Positions 28,478 through 36,063 of a stretch of DNA of 59,698 bases are shown piece by piece. The position numbers and the translations under genes are program-made. A model generated the notes under the pieces. That model was not told the DNA's origin, searched no databases, and saw only the letters and a program-made list of their open reading frames with translations. Source of the DNA: Candidatus Competibacter phosphatis (GTDB lineage: Bacteria > Pseudomonadota > Gammaproteobacteria > Competibacterales > Competibacteraceae); contig NZ_SPMZ01000027.1 in the NCBI RefSeq assembly GCF_012939995.1, positions 1-59,698 of the forward strand. The letters are read 5' to 3'. Positions within the stretch are counted from its first letter, which is position 1. Every line of letters starts with the position of its first letter.

Positions 28478-28757
28478 TTAACGATTGATCCAGCCGCCGC
28501 CGCCGTAACCGCCGCGGCGATTGATCCAACCGCCGCCACCGCCACCGCCATTGATCCAGCCGCCGCCGCCGTAACCGCCGCGGCGGTTGATCCAGCCGGC
28601 GCGGGCGCGATGGGGAACCATCAACCCCCCCGCCCAGCAGCACTCCGCCAATCACCGCCTGCGACCATTTGCCCAAACCGCGCAGAAAGGTGCGTCGCTC
28701 CTGCATTTCCGGGGCATCCGCGTGTTCGAGAGACTGTGTATTCTGTTGATCGCTCAT
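28478..28757 (-). CDS. Tat-signal peptide with Gly-rich GWIN repeats (frame broken at a C7 run)
   Basis: The N-terminus carries a twin-arginine signal, RRTFLRGLGKWSQAVIGG (RR at residues 21-22). In the current frame the rest is arginine/leucine-rich and runs to 28428. Removing one base from the C7 run at 28625-28631 gives a product of about 92 residues ending GWINRRGGYGGGGWIN, then a glycine stretch and a second GWINRRGGYGGGGWINR. The four TGGATCAA(C/T) units begin 36, 30 and 36 bases apart. The repeat protein is far more likely to be real, because it is regular and ends in TAA. It resembles the glycine/tryptophan repeat tails of some modified-peptide precursors, but no maturase gene is nearby. 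It sits between the SnoaL-like gene and the SulP gene. Confidence 0.65.
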
Positions 28758-28770
28758 GATCGTTCTCCAC

Positions 28771-29344
28771 TCACTCGGCTTGCTTTGAAGCCGCGGCGGG
28801 CGTAGCCGCTGGAGCCGCCGAAGCTTTGCCTTTCGGTGGAGTATCAGCGCCGGTCAGGTTGGAAAAGTGCAGGGTCTGAATCTTCCAGCCCTCTTTCTGT
28901 TTTTCGAACACAGCCGAAACATTCAGCCCATACTTCCGGGTCTGGCCGTCCAGGGCAACGTCTTGCATGTTGCACGAGGCAACCAGCCAGGCGACTTCGC
29001 CCCGGTGACCGCCGGAGGTATCCGGACATTGATGTTTCAGCGATCCGGCCTTGAAGTCCTTCATAAATTCCTGGTAAGCGGCTTCGACCTCCGCCTTGCC
29101 CTTCCAGAACTCGCCAGGGCCGGTCCCCATCATGGCGATTTTGGGATCGTCGGCGTAAAGCGAAAGCAAGGCCTTGAGATCCTGCTTGTCCAGAGCCTCG
29201 TCGTGCTTTTGCAGCACGGCCTGGATTTCTTCCCTGACCAGGTCGGTCTCCACCGGTTGAGCCCCCCCAGACCGGCGCCGTCAAAACCAGACCCAGGGTC
29301 GCGGTGATCGGGCCAAGATCCTTGCGAATGGGACGCTTTTTCAT
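28771..29344 (-). CDS. Exported SnoaL/NTF2-like protein (frame broken at a C7 run)
   Basis: The main frame encodes an NTF2-like fold of the SnoaL/DUF4440 type: IQAVLQKHDEALDKQDLKAL, LYADDPKIAMMG, EFWKGKAEVEAAYQEFM, then EVAWLVASCNMQD and VFEKQKEGWKIQTLHFSN. A signal peptide (LGPITATLGLVLTAPVWG) is encoded upstream in another frame and joins if the C7 run at 29262-29268 loses one base. ATG 29344 follows AGAGGAG. The corrected protein is about 190 residues, exported, with an alanine/proline-rich end. Family members bind small molecules or act as isomerases; no specific role can be given. Confidence 0.72.
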
Positions 29345-29420
29345 GGAAAACACTCCTCTTCAGTTGATGATGCCGAGAATCCAACGCAACCCGGAGCTTG
29401 GTTGACAGGATGAGCAACAT

Positions 29421-29813
29421 TCATGGTGGCGGGTCGGTCGCCATGGCGGACAACGCAGGATCGTCCGCTTCCCCGGGCTGCGGATCGTTCTGCCCGTGCC
29501 GTGCCTGCCAGGCGAATTCAAGGCCACGGATTGCGGTGATCGTGCGAAAATCCAGCATGGGTGGTTCGGTGGCTGTCTCCATCAATTCCACGAGACGGGT
29601 AAAATGCTCCGAGCAAAGCATCGAGCGTAGATTGTCCTCGGTATCCCACGCCTCGACGTAACAGAGACACCGAGGATCGCAACTTTCCGTGAAAAGATGG
29701 GTCTCCAAACAACCTCGCTCCAGCCGCGCCAACCGGGCTAGCGATCGCAACGCGACACGTAGCGACGGGGTCCGCTTTGGAGGGGTTCGCAGGCAAAGCC
29801 GCAGTTCGATCAT
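29421..29813 (-). CDS. Antibiotic-biosynthesis-monooxygenase-like (ABM) protein
   Basis: The product is 130 residues. A ferredoxin-like ABM fold is suggested by MIELRLCLRTPPKRTPSLR, SLARLARLERGCLETHLF, CYVEAWDTEDNLRSMLCSEH and FTRLVELMETATEPPMLDF. ATG 29813 begins directly at the first strand; the ATG at 29834 adds only MPAIVEG. It is oriented like the neighbouring sigma-54 activator but separated from it by 167 bases of AT-rich DNA. Quinol monooxygenase or heme-degrading relatives exist; the activity is not predictable here. Confidence 0.6.
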   Translation of the reverse strand: MIELRLCLRTPPKRTPSLRVALRSLARLARLERGCLETHLFTESCDPRCLCYVEAWDTEDNLRSMLCSEHFTRLVELMETATEPPMLDFRTITAIRGLEFAWQARHGQNDPQPGEADDPALSAMATDPPP

Positions 29814-29980
29814 GCCCTCGACAATTGCAGGCAACGCGCCAACCGAACCGGAATGAGATTTTTGATAAGAAGATATTTAAAATTAATAAGTTGTAAATAT
29901 TTTCCCAGTCGAAAAATAGCGTCGGCGCCAGCAGGGAATCTGAAATATCGTGGAACTCCGAAATATCGGGGACTCACAAC

Positions 29981-31936
29981 TCAGCGGCGGTGCAAACCGA
30001 GTTTGGCCATGCGGCTTTCGAGGGTGGTGGGTTTGAGGCCGAGAATTTCCGCCGCGCCGCTCGCACCCCGGATGCGTCCGCCGGTGAATTCCAGCACCCG
30101 CTGGATGTGTTCGCGTTCGGCCTCGGCCAAGGTGGCAAGACCCCGGGTGACCGGAGTGGCAACGGTGCCCGGCCGGTCGATCTTCAGCGTGGGGCCACTA
30201 GCCAGAATCATCACCCGCTCGATGGTATTACGCAGTTCACGCACGTTGCCGGGCCACGGATACCGTTGTAGCCCTAGCAAACTGGTTTTGGTGATCGCCT
30301 CGACCGGCTTCCCCATGGCCTTCGAGAACTCCTCCACGAAGGCCCACACCAGCAATGGCACATCCTCCAGCCGCTCGCGCAATGGCGGTGCCGTGATTGG
30401 AAACACGTTGAGGCGATAATACAAATCCTCACGGAAGCGGCCCTCGGCGACCGCCTTGGCCAAGTCCCGGTTGGTGGCGGCGATCACCCGCACATCCACC
30501 TTGATGATCTTTGGGCTACCCAACCGTTCGACCTCCTTTTCTTGCAGCACCCGGAGCAACTTCGCCTGGGATTCGAGCGGCAATTCGCTGATCTCGTCAA
30601 GGAAGATCGTCGACCCATCCGCCATCTCGAAGCGGCCAATCTGCCGGGCAAGCGCGCCGCTATAGGCGCCCTTCTCGCGCCCGAACAGTTCGCTCTCGAT
30701 CAAGGCCGCCGGAATCGCCGCGCAGTTCACCCGGACCATGGCACGGTTGCGGCGTGGGCTCAATGTGTGGATCGCCGTCGCGAACAATTCCTTGCCGGTT
30801 CCGGTTTCACCCAGCAACAGCACCGAGGAGGCGGTCGGGGCCACCTGTTCCACTTGCGTCAGGACCCGACGAAGAGCCGGACTTTGGCCAACGATGCGGC
30901 CGTGGCCTTGGCTGGATTTCACTTCCTGTCGGAGATAAAGATTTTCCCGCGCGAGTTGCGCCTGCAGGCGTTGCACTTCCTCCAGGGCGCCGCGGAGACG
31001 CGCTTCCTGGTCCCGCCGTTCGGTGATGTCGAGGGAAGCACCCATCAACCGTACTGGCTGGCCTTGCGCGTCCAGCCGACAGGAACCGATGGCATAGAGC
31101 CAACGGACGACGCCATTGGGATACACGACCCGGTATTCCTCGCAAAAATCACCACCCTGGCGTAACACGCCTTGCACGGCGGTCTCTACTGGGCTCCGGT
31201 CCTCTGGATGCAAAGACGCTATAAATCGCTGGAAGTTGACCGGTTCGTCCGGTTGGACACCGTACAGGATACGCGCTCGATCCGAGACCCAGATGGCGTC
31301 GTGGGGAATATCCCAAACCCACAGGCCGATATGGGCCGCCGCCGCCGCCAGACGCATGCGCTCCTCGCTTTCTTGTAGCGCCCGGTCGGCACTCTGACGG
31401 GCCAAGGCATTGGCAAACACGTCGGCGATCAGGCGCAGGCCACGCACCATGGGCTCGGGCCACTCGCGCTCTCCGTGCGCCAGGCTGCAACCGACTGCGC
31501 CGATGACGCGGCCGCCGACCATTAAGGGAACCACCATGCCCGACAGGATTTGGTGGCTCCTGAAAAGTTGCCGATCCGCATCACCTTCCGTTGGCAAATC
31601 AACCAGGCGCGGCATTATGAAAGGTTGGCCGCTCAACAGCGTTCGGACCAACAACGGTGCCGCGGTGGCCAGGGACGGGAACAGAGGAAATGCCTCAAAT
31701 CCTGGTCGAGTAAACGAGTGGGTCACAACGATATCCCGACGATCTTCGCTCAGATGCCCCAGGGTCGATCGATCGACATGCAACGCTTCGACTAGGCAAC
31801 GTAGGGCATTCTCGATTTCCTGATCCACCTGATCGGGGGGTAGGTTGATAAAACGCATCGAGAGTTCGGCCAGCAGGGTTTCAAACCGCAGCCGATCTTC
31901 GAGTTCGGCCTGGATATGAGGGTTGAGGGCACTCAT
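29981..31936 (-). CDS. Sigma-54-dependent transcriptional activator with GAF and PAS sensors
   Basis: The 651-residue regulator has a GAF domain (about 10-183), a PAS domain (190-305, with HIGLWVWDIPHDAIWVSD), a short coiled coil and the AAA+ sigma-54 interaction domain (346-575). Walker A is GETGTGKELF (376-385) and Walker B is GSTIFLDEI. A Fis-type helix-turn-helix is at the C-terminus (GASGAAEILGLKPTTLESR). The sigma-54 contact loop reads GAYSGA (423-428) rather than the usual GAFTGA. No -24/-12 promoter was found in the adjacent intergenic DNA, so its targets are not evident. It is not a response regulator, since no receiver domain is present. Confidence 0.92.
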   Translation of the reverse strand: MSALNPHIQAELEDRLRFETLLAELSMRFINLPPDQVDQEIENALRCLVEALHVDRSTLGHLSEDRRDIVVTHSFTRPGFEAFPLFPSLATAAPLLVRTLLSGQPFIMPRLVDLPTEGDADRQLFRSHQILSGMVVPLMVGGRVIGAVGCSLAHGEREWPEPMVRGLRLIADVFANALARQSADRALQESEERMRLAAAAAHIGLWVWDIPHDAIWVSDRARILYGVQPDEPVNFQRFIASLHPEDRSPVETAVQGVLRQGGDFCEEYRVVYPNGVVRWLYAIGSCRLDAQGQPVRLMGASLDITERRDQEARLRGALEEVQRLQAQLARENLYLRQEVKSSQGHGRIVGQSPALRRVLTQVEQVAPTASSVLLLGETGTGKELFATAIHTLSPRRNRAMVRVNCAAIPAALIESELFGREKGAYSGALARQIGRFEMADGSTIFLDEISELPLESQAKLLRVLQEKEVERLGSPKIIKVDVRVIAATNRDLAKAVAEGRFREDLYYRLNVFPITAPPLRERLEDVPLLVWAFVEEFSKAMGKPVEAITKTSLLGLQRYPWPGNVRELRNTIERVMILASGPTLKIDRPGTVATPVTRGLATLAEAEREHIQRVLEFTGGRIRGASGAAEILGLKPTTLESRMAKLGLHRR

Positions 31937-32109
31937 GGGAACCTCGAAAAACCCACCTTCCTGGGGGCTGCTCGGGGATACAGGTTTACTCGCATAATAA
32001 ATTATATAAAAATAAATAGTTGAAAATCATAGCCGTAAACCCATTTTCGGACACCATCCCTTCAACCAGCAAGAAGTGATAACAATTTACATATATCCCG
32101 AGCAGACCC
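31937..32109. other. AT-rich upstream region, no gene seen
   Basis: This DNA is markedly AT-rich (for example TAATAAATTATATAAAAATA) compared with its neighbours and probably holds the promoter of the sigma-54 activator. It marks the left border of the accessory island. Confidence 0.4.
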
Positions 32110-32211
32110 CAGGTAATCCGGCCGAACGCCAGCGGCCAGCAGCGCATCGCGCTGGAGGTCCGTGGTTTGCGAGCCGTCCGCCTTGGAGACGCGGGCGTGG
32201 CCGATCAGCAT
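32110..32211 (-). pseudogene. N-terminal stub of a serine recombinase (Tn3-type resolvase)
   Basis: From ATG 32211 the minus strand encodes MLIGHARVSKADGSQ, then TTDLQRDALLAAGVRPDYL, the first beta strand and helix of small serine recombinases with the catalytic serine in ARVSK. Similarity stops after about 34 residues, and the frame then runs into unrelated AT-rich sequence. The rest of the catalytic domain and the DNA-binding domain are absent. It is a remnant of a transposon or integrated element and explains the palindrome just upstream. Confidence 0.6.
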
Positions 32212-32222
32212 GCTGTGCTCCG

Positions 32223-32248
32223 GTCACTTAAACGACCGTTTAAGTGAC
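32223..32248. promoter_or_regulatory. 26-bp palindrome, possible resolvase (res) site
   Basis: GTCACTTAAACG and CGTTTAAGTGAC form perfect 12-bp arms around the dinucleotide AC. It starts 12 bases upstream of the resolvase stub. Serine resolvases recombine at dimer sites with about 12-bp half-sites around a central dinucleotide, next to their own gene. It could instead be an operator. Confidence 0.45.
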
Positions 32249-32437
32249 TACCGGTGAAAACGGAGTCGCATGGAGCTTTTAGCGCTAAATGGCATCGATG
32301 ATCGGCGCTATGTGGCCTCGTCCTGGGGGCAGCCGGCTCATGTGCGCCGCGGCCTCAAGCTGAATTCGCCACTGCCAGGCCAGCCGAGCGACGGCGAATG
32401 CGCGTTCCATCGCTCGCCTCTCTTATACCTGTTCAAG

Positions 32438-32443
32438 TATAAT
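32438..32443 (+). promoter_or_regulatory. Possible -10 box of the HigBA-like operon
   Basis: A consensus TATAAT ends six bases before the ATG at 32450, which would make the transcript nearly leaderless. No convincing -35 box is seen at the right distance, so support is limited. Confidence 0.3.
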
Positions 32444-32449
32444 ATGTAT

Positions 32450-32819
32450 ATGGCCGCCCGAGAAAAAACCACTGATCTGGATCGGAAGCCGCAAGAAAGA
32501 CCTGATGGCGCTTCCGCTCAAGGTGAGAAAGTTCTTCGGCCACGCTTTAGACTTTGCCCAGCGTGGTGATTGGCACGACGCCGCGAAAGCGCTGGCGAGC
32601 TTCGGTGGCGCCAGCGTCCTGGAAATGGTCGAGGAGGCACGTACCGCGCAGTCTATACCGTGAAGTTCGAGCAAGCGGTGTTTGTCCTGCACTGCTTTCA
32701 GAAGAAGAGCAAAAGTGGGATCGCCACGCCGAAATGAGGACGTGGCAATCATTCGAGTCCGGCTGAAAGTGGCCGAGGTGATCGCGAAGGAGATGAGAGA
32801 TGGCAAAACGTCTCGTTGA
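32450..32819 (+). pseudogene. HigB/RelE-type (phage Gp49-like) toxin, frame broken
   Basis: Pieces in three frames rebuild a Gp49/HigB-like toxin of about 120 residues: MAAREK, then PLIWIGSRKKDLMALPLKVR with FFGHALDFAQRGDWHDAAKA, then YRAVYTVKFEQAVFVLHCFQ with KKSKSGIATPK, then DVAIIRVRLKVAEVIAKEM. The breaks are at an A6 run (32463-32468), near 32640 and near 32737. The last frame ends at 32819, overlapping the antitoxin start by 20 bases, as usual for toxin-first HigBA pairs. Either the toxin is inactivated or the sequence contains errors; three separate breaks favour at least some real decay. Confidence 0.65.
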
Positions 32820-33135
32820 AGGGATCGAGGTCGAGACCGGCTCCGGCAACGTTTTTGCGGACCTGGGTTTCCCTGGTGCCGAAAAGCTCAAAATCAAGTC
32901 CGGCTTGGCGATCGAAATCGTCCGCGCCGTGCGTCAACGGGGCCTGACCCAAGAAGAGGCCGGTCGCCGCATGGGCATCCCGCAGCCGAAAGTCTCGGCG
33001 TTGCTGCGGGGCGACTTCGCCAACCTGTCCGAGCGCAAACTGATGGACTGCTTGACCCGGCTTGGGTACGACATCGAGATCACGGTGAAGCCGGCGGCTG
33101 ACCCGGTCGGGCATCGCACGTTGGCCGTCGCTTGA
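32800..33135 (+). CDS. XRE-family antitoxin (HigA-like)
   Basis: The 111-residue protein has a helix-turn-helix in its middle (RGLTQEEAGRRMGIPQPKVS, ALLRGDFANLSERKLMD), the pattern of antitoxins paired with Gp49/HigB-like toxins. ATG 32800 follows AAGGAG at seven bases. It is intact although the toxin upstream is broken. Such antitoxins neutralise the toxin and repress their own promoter. Confidence 0.8.
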   Translation: MAKRLVEGIEVETGSGNVFADLGFPGAEKLKIKSGLAIEIVRAVRQRGLTQEEAGRRMGIPQPKVSALLRGDFANLSERKLMDCLTRLGYDIEITVKPAADPVGHRTLAVA

Positions 33136-33217
33136 CCGGACGCGGCGGGGCGGACCGCCGATCTCGCAAAATGCCATAATACGTAACACGTAATTATCAG
33201 GATAAAAGCGACCTCTT

Positions 33218-33247
33218 AAGTTCCGATAAAAGAGGTTATCAGAACTT
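33218..33247. promoter_or_regulatory. 30-bp inverted repeat between the two toxin-antitoxin pairs
   Basis: AAGTTCCGATAA and TTATCAGAACTT form 12-bp arms with one mismatch around a 6-base spacer, starting 83 bases after the higA-like stop and ending 115 bases before vapB. A nearby ACCTCTT/AAGAGGT repeat overlaps it. It may be the VapBC operator or part of a terminator; no T tract supports the latter. Confidence 0.4.
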
Positions 33248-33361
33248 ATTTCGAGTGGCGTTGCCCGGCCTGGCCTTCCGTCAGGGGCGCTCGGGCGTCT
33301 TGCCTTCGTCGGGCGCGGGGCGTAATCTTTACCGACGTAAACCAATTCTTTACCCCTCGCC

Positions 33362-33604
33362 ATGCTGAACATCAAGAATCGAGAAACCGAAGCGGCGGTC
33401 CGCGAGCTCGCCGGCCAGTTGGGCGCCAGTCTAACCGAAGCGGTCGCGGTCGCGGTCCGGCACGAGCTGCGGCGGCTGGAGGACGACCGGGCCGCCTATC
33501 TGCGGCGGATCGAAGAGGCGGCGGCGCAGGTGCGGTCGGTCTCCGCGCCGCCGGCCTGGCCGACCGACGCCGACCTGTACGACGAGGCGGGCCTGCCCCG
33601 GTGA
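33362..33604 (+). CDS. vapB: VapB-type antitoxin
   Basis: The 80-residue protein is of the short transcription-factor antitoxin type paired with PIN toxins. It starts MLNIKNRETEAAVRELAGQL, then GASLTEAVAVAVRHELRRLE, a ribbon-helix-helix-like N-terminus followed by a toxin-binding tail (PTDADLYDEAGLPR). Its stop overlaps the vapC start (GTGA). It should bind and inhibit the toxin and repress the operon. Confidence 0.85.
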   Translation: MLNIKNRETEAAVRELAGQLGASLTEAVAVAVRHELRRLEDDRAAYLRRIEEAAAQVRSVSAPPAWPTDADLYDEAGLPR

Positions 33605-34014
33605 CCGTCCTGGTGGTCGACACGTCAGCGGTGGTGGCCCTCCTCAAAAGCGAGCCGGGCTGGGAGACGCTGGCGTCGCGCCTGCATGCGGCGGCGTCCC
33701 GCCTGCTATCGGTGGCCGGCTGGGTGGAGTTGAGCCTAGTGGTGGCGGGACGCCACGGCGACGCGGCCACCCTAGCATTTCTGGATCGCTTTCTCCAAAC
33801 CGCCGCCATCGAGCGGCGTCCGGTCGACGAGCCGCAGGCCCGGCTCGCCCGCGAGGCGTTTCTCCGCTTCGGCAAAGGCCGCCATCCGGCCGGCCTGAAC
33901 TTCGGCGACTGCTTCGCCTACGCCCTGGCCCGGACCCTGGACGCGCCCCTACTGTTCGTGGGCGAGGATTTCGCCCGGACGGACGTGCGGCCGGCGCTGG
34001 CGATCCGAGAGTAG
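33601..34014 (+). CDS. vapC: VapC-type PIN-domain toxin (ribonuclease)
   Basis: The 137-residue PIN-domain protein uses a GTG start overlapping the vapB stop by 4 bases. The acidic metal-binding residues are all present: Asp7 in VVDTSA, Glu43 in WVELS, Asp103 in NFGDCFAYALA and Asp123 in GEDFARTD. Family members cleave tRNA or rRNA when freed from VapB. The toxin looks intact, unlike the HigB-like gene next to it. Confidence 0.9.
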   Translation: MTVLVVDTSAVVALLKSEPGWETLASRLHAAASRLLSVAGWVELSLVVAGRHGDAATLAFLDRFLQTAAIERRPVDEPQARLAREAFLRFGKGRHPAGLNFGDCFAYALARTLDAPLLFVGEDFARTDVRPALAIRE

Positions 34015-34474
34015 GGGGTCGCCGGCGCTAACGGTTTGGCGGCGTGTCGCGATCGCCATGCCATCGTCGGGAACGCGCCGGCTTTCGGCGCGGTATCGAG
34101 CCATGCGCCCGACCGATTGGCCCGTTTCAAAATGAGCGGACCGAACGAAAAACCGTTTCGAGAACGCTGCTCGGACCGCGACCGCGAGCCGCGCGATCCA
34201 AGACTGAGAGAAGGCCGACAGGACAAATCCGAGCGCGTGGCGACCGGATCGCTTTCGGCGTTCGTGCCGGGATTCGGGGCGATCCGCCCACAAAACTGTA
34301 CTCTATTTATTATATAAATGAGTTGCTTGAGTTTTTATTGTTCTCGTCTCGCCCACTCCGTCTTCCATTGAAGGCTTTTCGGCCATGGCGAGGGTCGCCC
34401 GATTGCACCGCGCCCCAGGTCGTCATCCGCGAAATCTCGACAAGATGGGGTCATCGCCCGACCGGCCCTTGGCC
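34015..34474. other. Intergenic stretch with no recognisable gene
   Basis: Frames on both strands here are short and arginine-rich, without similarity I can name. A local AT-rich patch lies around 34300-34350. I see no RNA gene or repeat. Confidence 0.4.
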
Positions 34475-34617
34475 CTAACGACGATGCCGCAGTGCCTCGA
34501 TCACCACCGCCAGGGCACGTGACGACTGGTGGCGGCTGGCGTAGTAGAGATAGGAGAGCATGCAAACCCGGGGGGAGGCAGCCCGATTGATCGATTTCGC
34601 CGCCCTCTCTGTCTAAG
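34475..34617 (-). pseudogene. C-terminal gene fragment cut by the IS701-type element
   Basis: The minus strand encodes INRAASPRVCMLSYLYYASR, then HQSSRALAVVIEALRHRR and a TAG stop. The frame begins at the border of the insertion sequence. The pattern of hydrophobic strand followed by SSRALAVVIEAL resembles the end of a LysR-type substrate-binding domain, but this is a weak match. Confidence 0.35.
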
Positions 34618-36060
34618 TACTACAGTTGTAGATAATACAATATACTTCATCTGGATTGTTTGCCGAGAGCGCGGTTGGTGATGGGTGAAGCGTGGCAGGA
34701 TGAATGGGAAGGAGACGCGAGGGATTGGGAAGCGGCCTGGGCCGAGTGGGTCGCGGAACTGGGTGGTTACGCGAAACGGTTCGAGACGCGCGAATGGCTG
34801 GCGGCGTATCTCCAGGGGTTGCTGGGTGGGGTGGAACGACGCAATTGTTGGCAGTTGGCGGAAGCACGGGGTGAGGCCCATCCCTATGGATTCCAGCACT
34901 TACTGGGCCGTGCTCAATGGGATGCGGACGGGGTGCGGGATGCGGCGCGGGCTCGGGTGATCCATGCGCTGGCGGATGCGGAAGGCGTCTTGATCGTCGA
35001 TGAAACCGGCTTTTTGAAGAAAGGCCGTCATTCCGCCGGGGTGAAGCGCCAATACAGTGGGACGCCGGCCGGATCGAGAACAGTCAGATCGGAGTGTTTC
35101 TGGCCTATGCCAGCTGCTGGGGGCAAGGCTTGATCGATCGCGCCCTGTTTCTCCCGGAAGAGTGGTCGGCGGATCGCGTGCGCTGTCAGCGGGCGGGCAT
35201 TGATGACGATGTGGTACACCAACCGAAAACCGAACTGGCGCGGGAAATGATTCTTCGCGCCTTGGATGCGGGCATCCCGGCCCGTTGGGTCACCGGCGAT
35301 GTGGTGTATGGAGACAGCTATCGCCTGCGCGCCAGCCTGGAGGAGCGGAATCAACCCTATGTCCTGGCGGTCAGTGGTAAAACTTATTTCTGGCAGGGTG
35401 GGGTACAACGCGCGGTGCGGGACGTCTTGGCCGCCCTCGCCACCGACCCACAGACCGCGTGGGCGCGGCTCAGCGCGGGGGCGGGCAACCAAGGGCCTCG
35501 TGAGTACGAATGGACTTGCCAACCGATCAACACGCCGCCCGAGGCGATCGGCCAACGCTATCTTCTGGTCCGCCGCACCTTGGACGAAGGGCGTCTGACC
35601 GCCTATTTGGCCTTCGCGCCCGTGACCTGTTCCTTGGCCGAATTGGCCTTGGCCGCCGGTGCCCGTTGGGCCATCGAACGCTGCTTTCAAGAAACCAAGT
35701 CGCAACTGGGCTTGGATCAGTACGAAGTGCGGACCTGGCACGGCTGGTACCGGCATATCACGCTGGTCATGGCTGCCCATGCCTTCCTCGTCGGTTGTCG
35801 ACAGCGGGTGTTGAAAAAAAACCTCTACCGCTTCCAGATAGACCCGTCACGGTCACGGTCTCCTTGGCCGACCTTCGCCGTTGGTTAGGGTTCATCACCC
35901 CCCTGACCGGACCGCTTTCTCACCGAAACTGTATGCTCCATGGGTTCCGTTGGCGACGCCGTCATCAGCGCATCGCCCAGTATTTTCATTGGCGGCGGCG
36001 ACAACGTGCAAAGTCCTGTCCTTTCCCCATGACTTTATGTGAGTTTCTACAACTGTAGTA
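34618..36060 (+). mobile_element. IS701-family insertion sequence
   Basis: Terminal inverted repeats TACTACAGTTGTAGA lie at 34618-34632 and, inverted, at 36046-36060, giving an element of 1443 bp. The 5' flank is CTAAG. The 3' flank is TTA, followed at once by an IS5-type element with TAA beyond it, so the original flank was probably TTAA. CTAA and TTAA both fit the YTAR target of this family but differ by one base. It contains one plus-strand transposase gene. Confidence 0.8.
34681..36058 (+). pseudogene. IS701-type transposase, two frame breaks
   Basis: The N-terminal part has RFETREWLAAYLQGLLGGVE and RNCWQLAEARGE, then VLIVDETGFLKKGRHSAGVK (DDE aspartate). A one-base deletion near 35060 shifts to the frame with FLAYASCWGQGLIDRALFLP, WVTGDVVYGDSYRLRASLEE (second aspartate) and ARWAIERCFQETKSQLGLDQ (glutamate). 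A second break is at the A8 run 35814-35821; with nine A's the frame continues PLPLPDRPVTVTVSLADLRR to a stop at 36058 inside the right terminal repeat. It probably is not functional as written, but the A8 break may be a sequence error. Confidence 0.78.
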
Positions 36061-36063
36061 TTA

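Noticed and set aside
28481..28600. Short regular repeats that could suggest a CRISPR array or a minisatellite
   Set aside because: The repeats are in-frame codons for GWIN and glycine stretches; there are no unique spacers of constant length and no cas genes.
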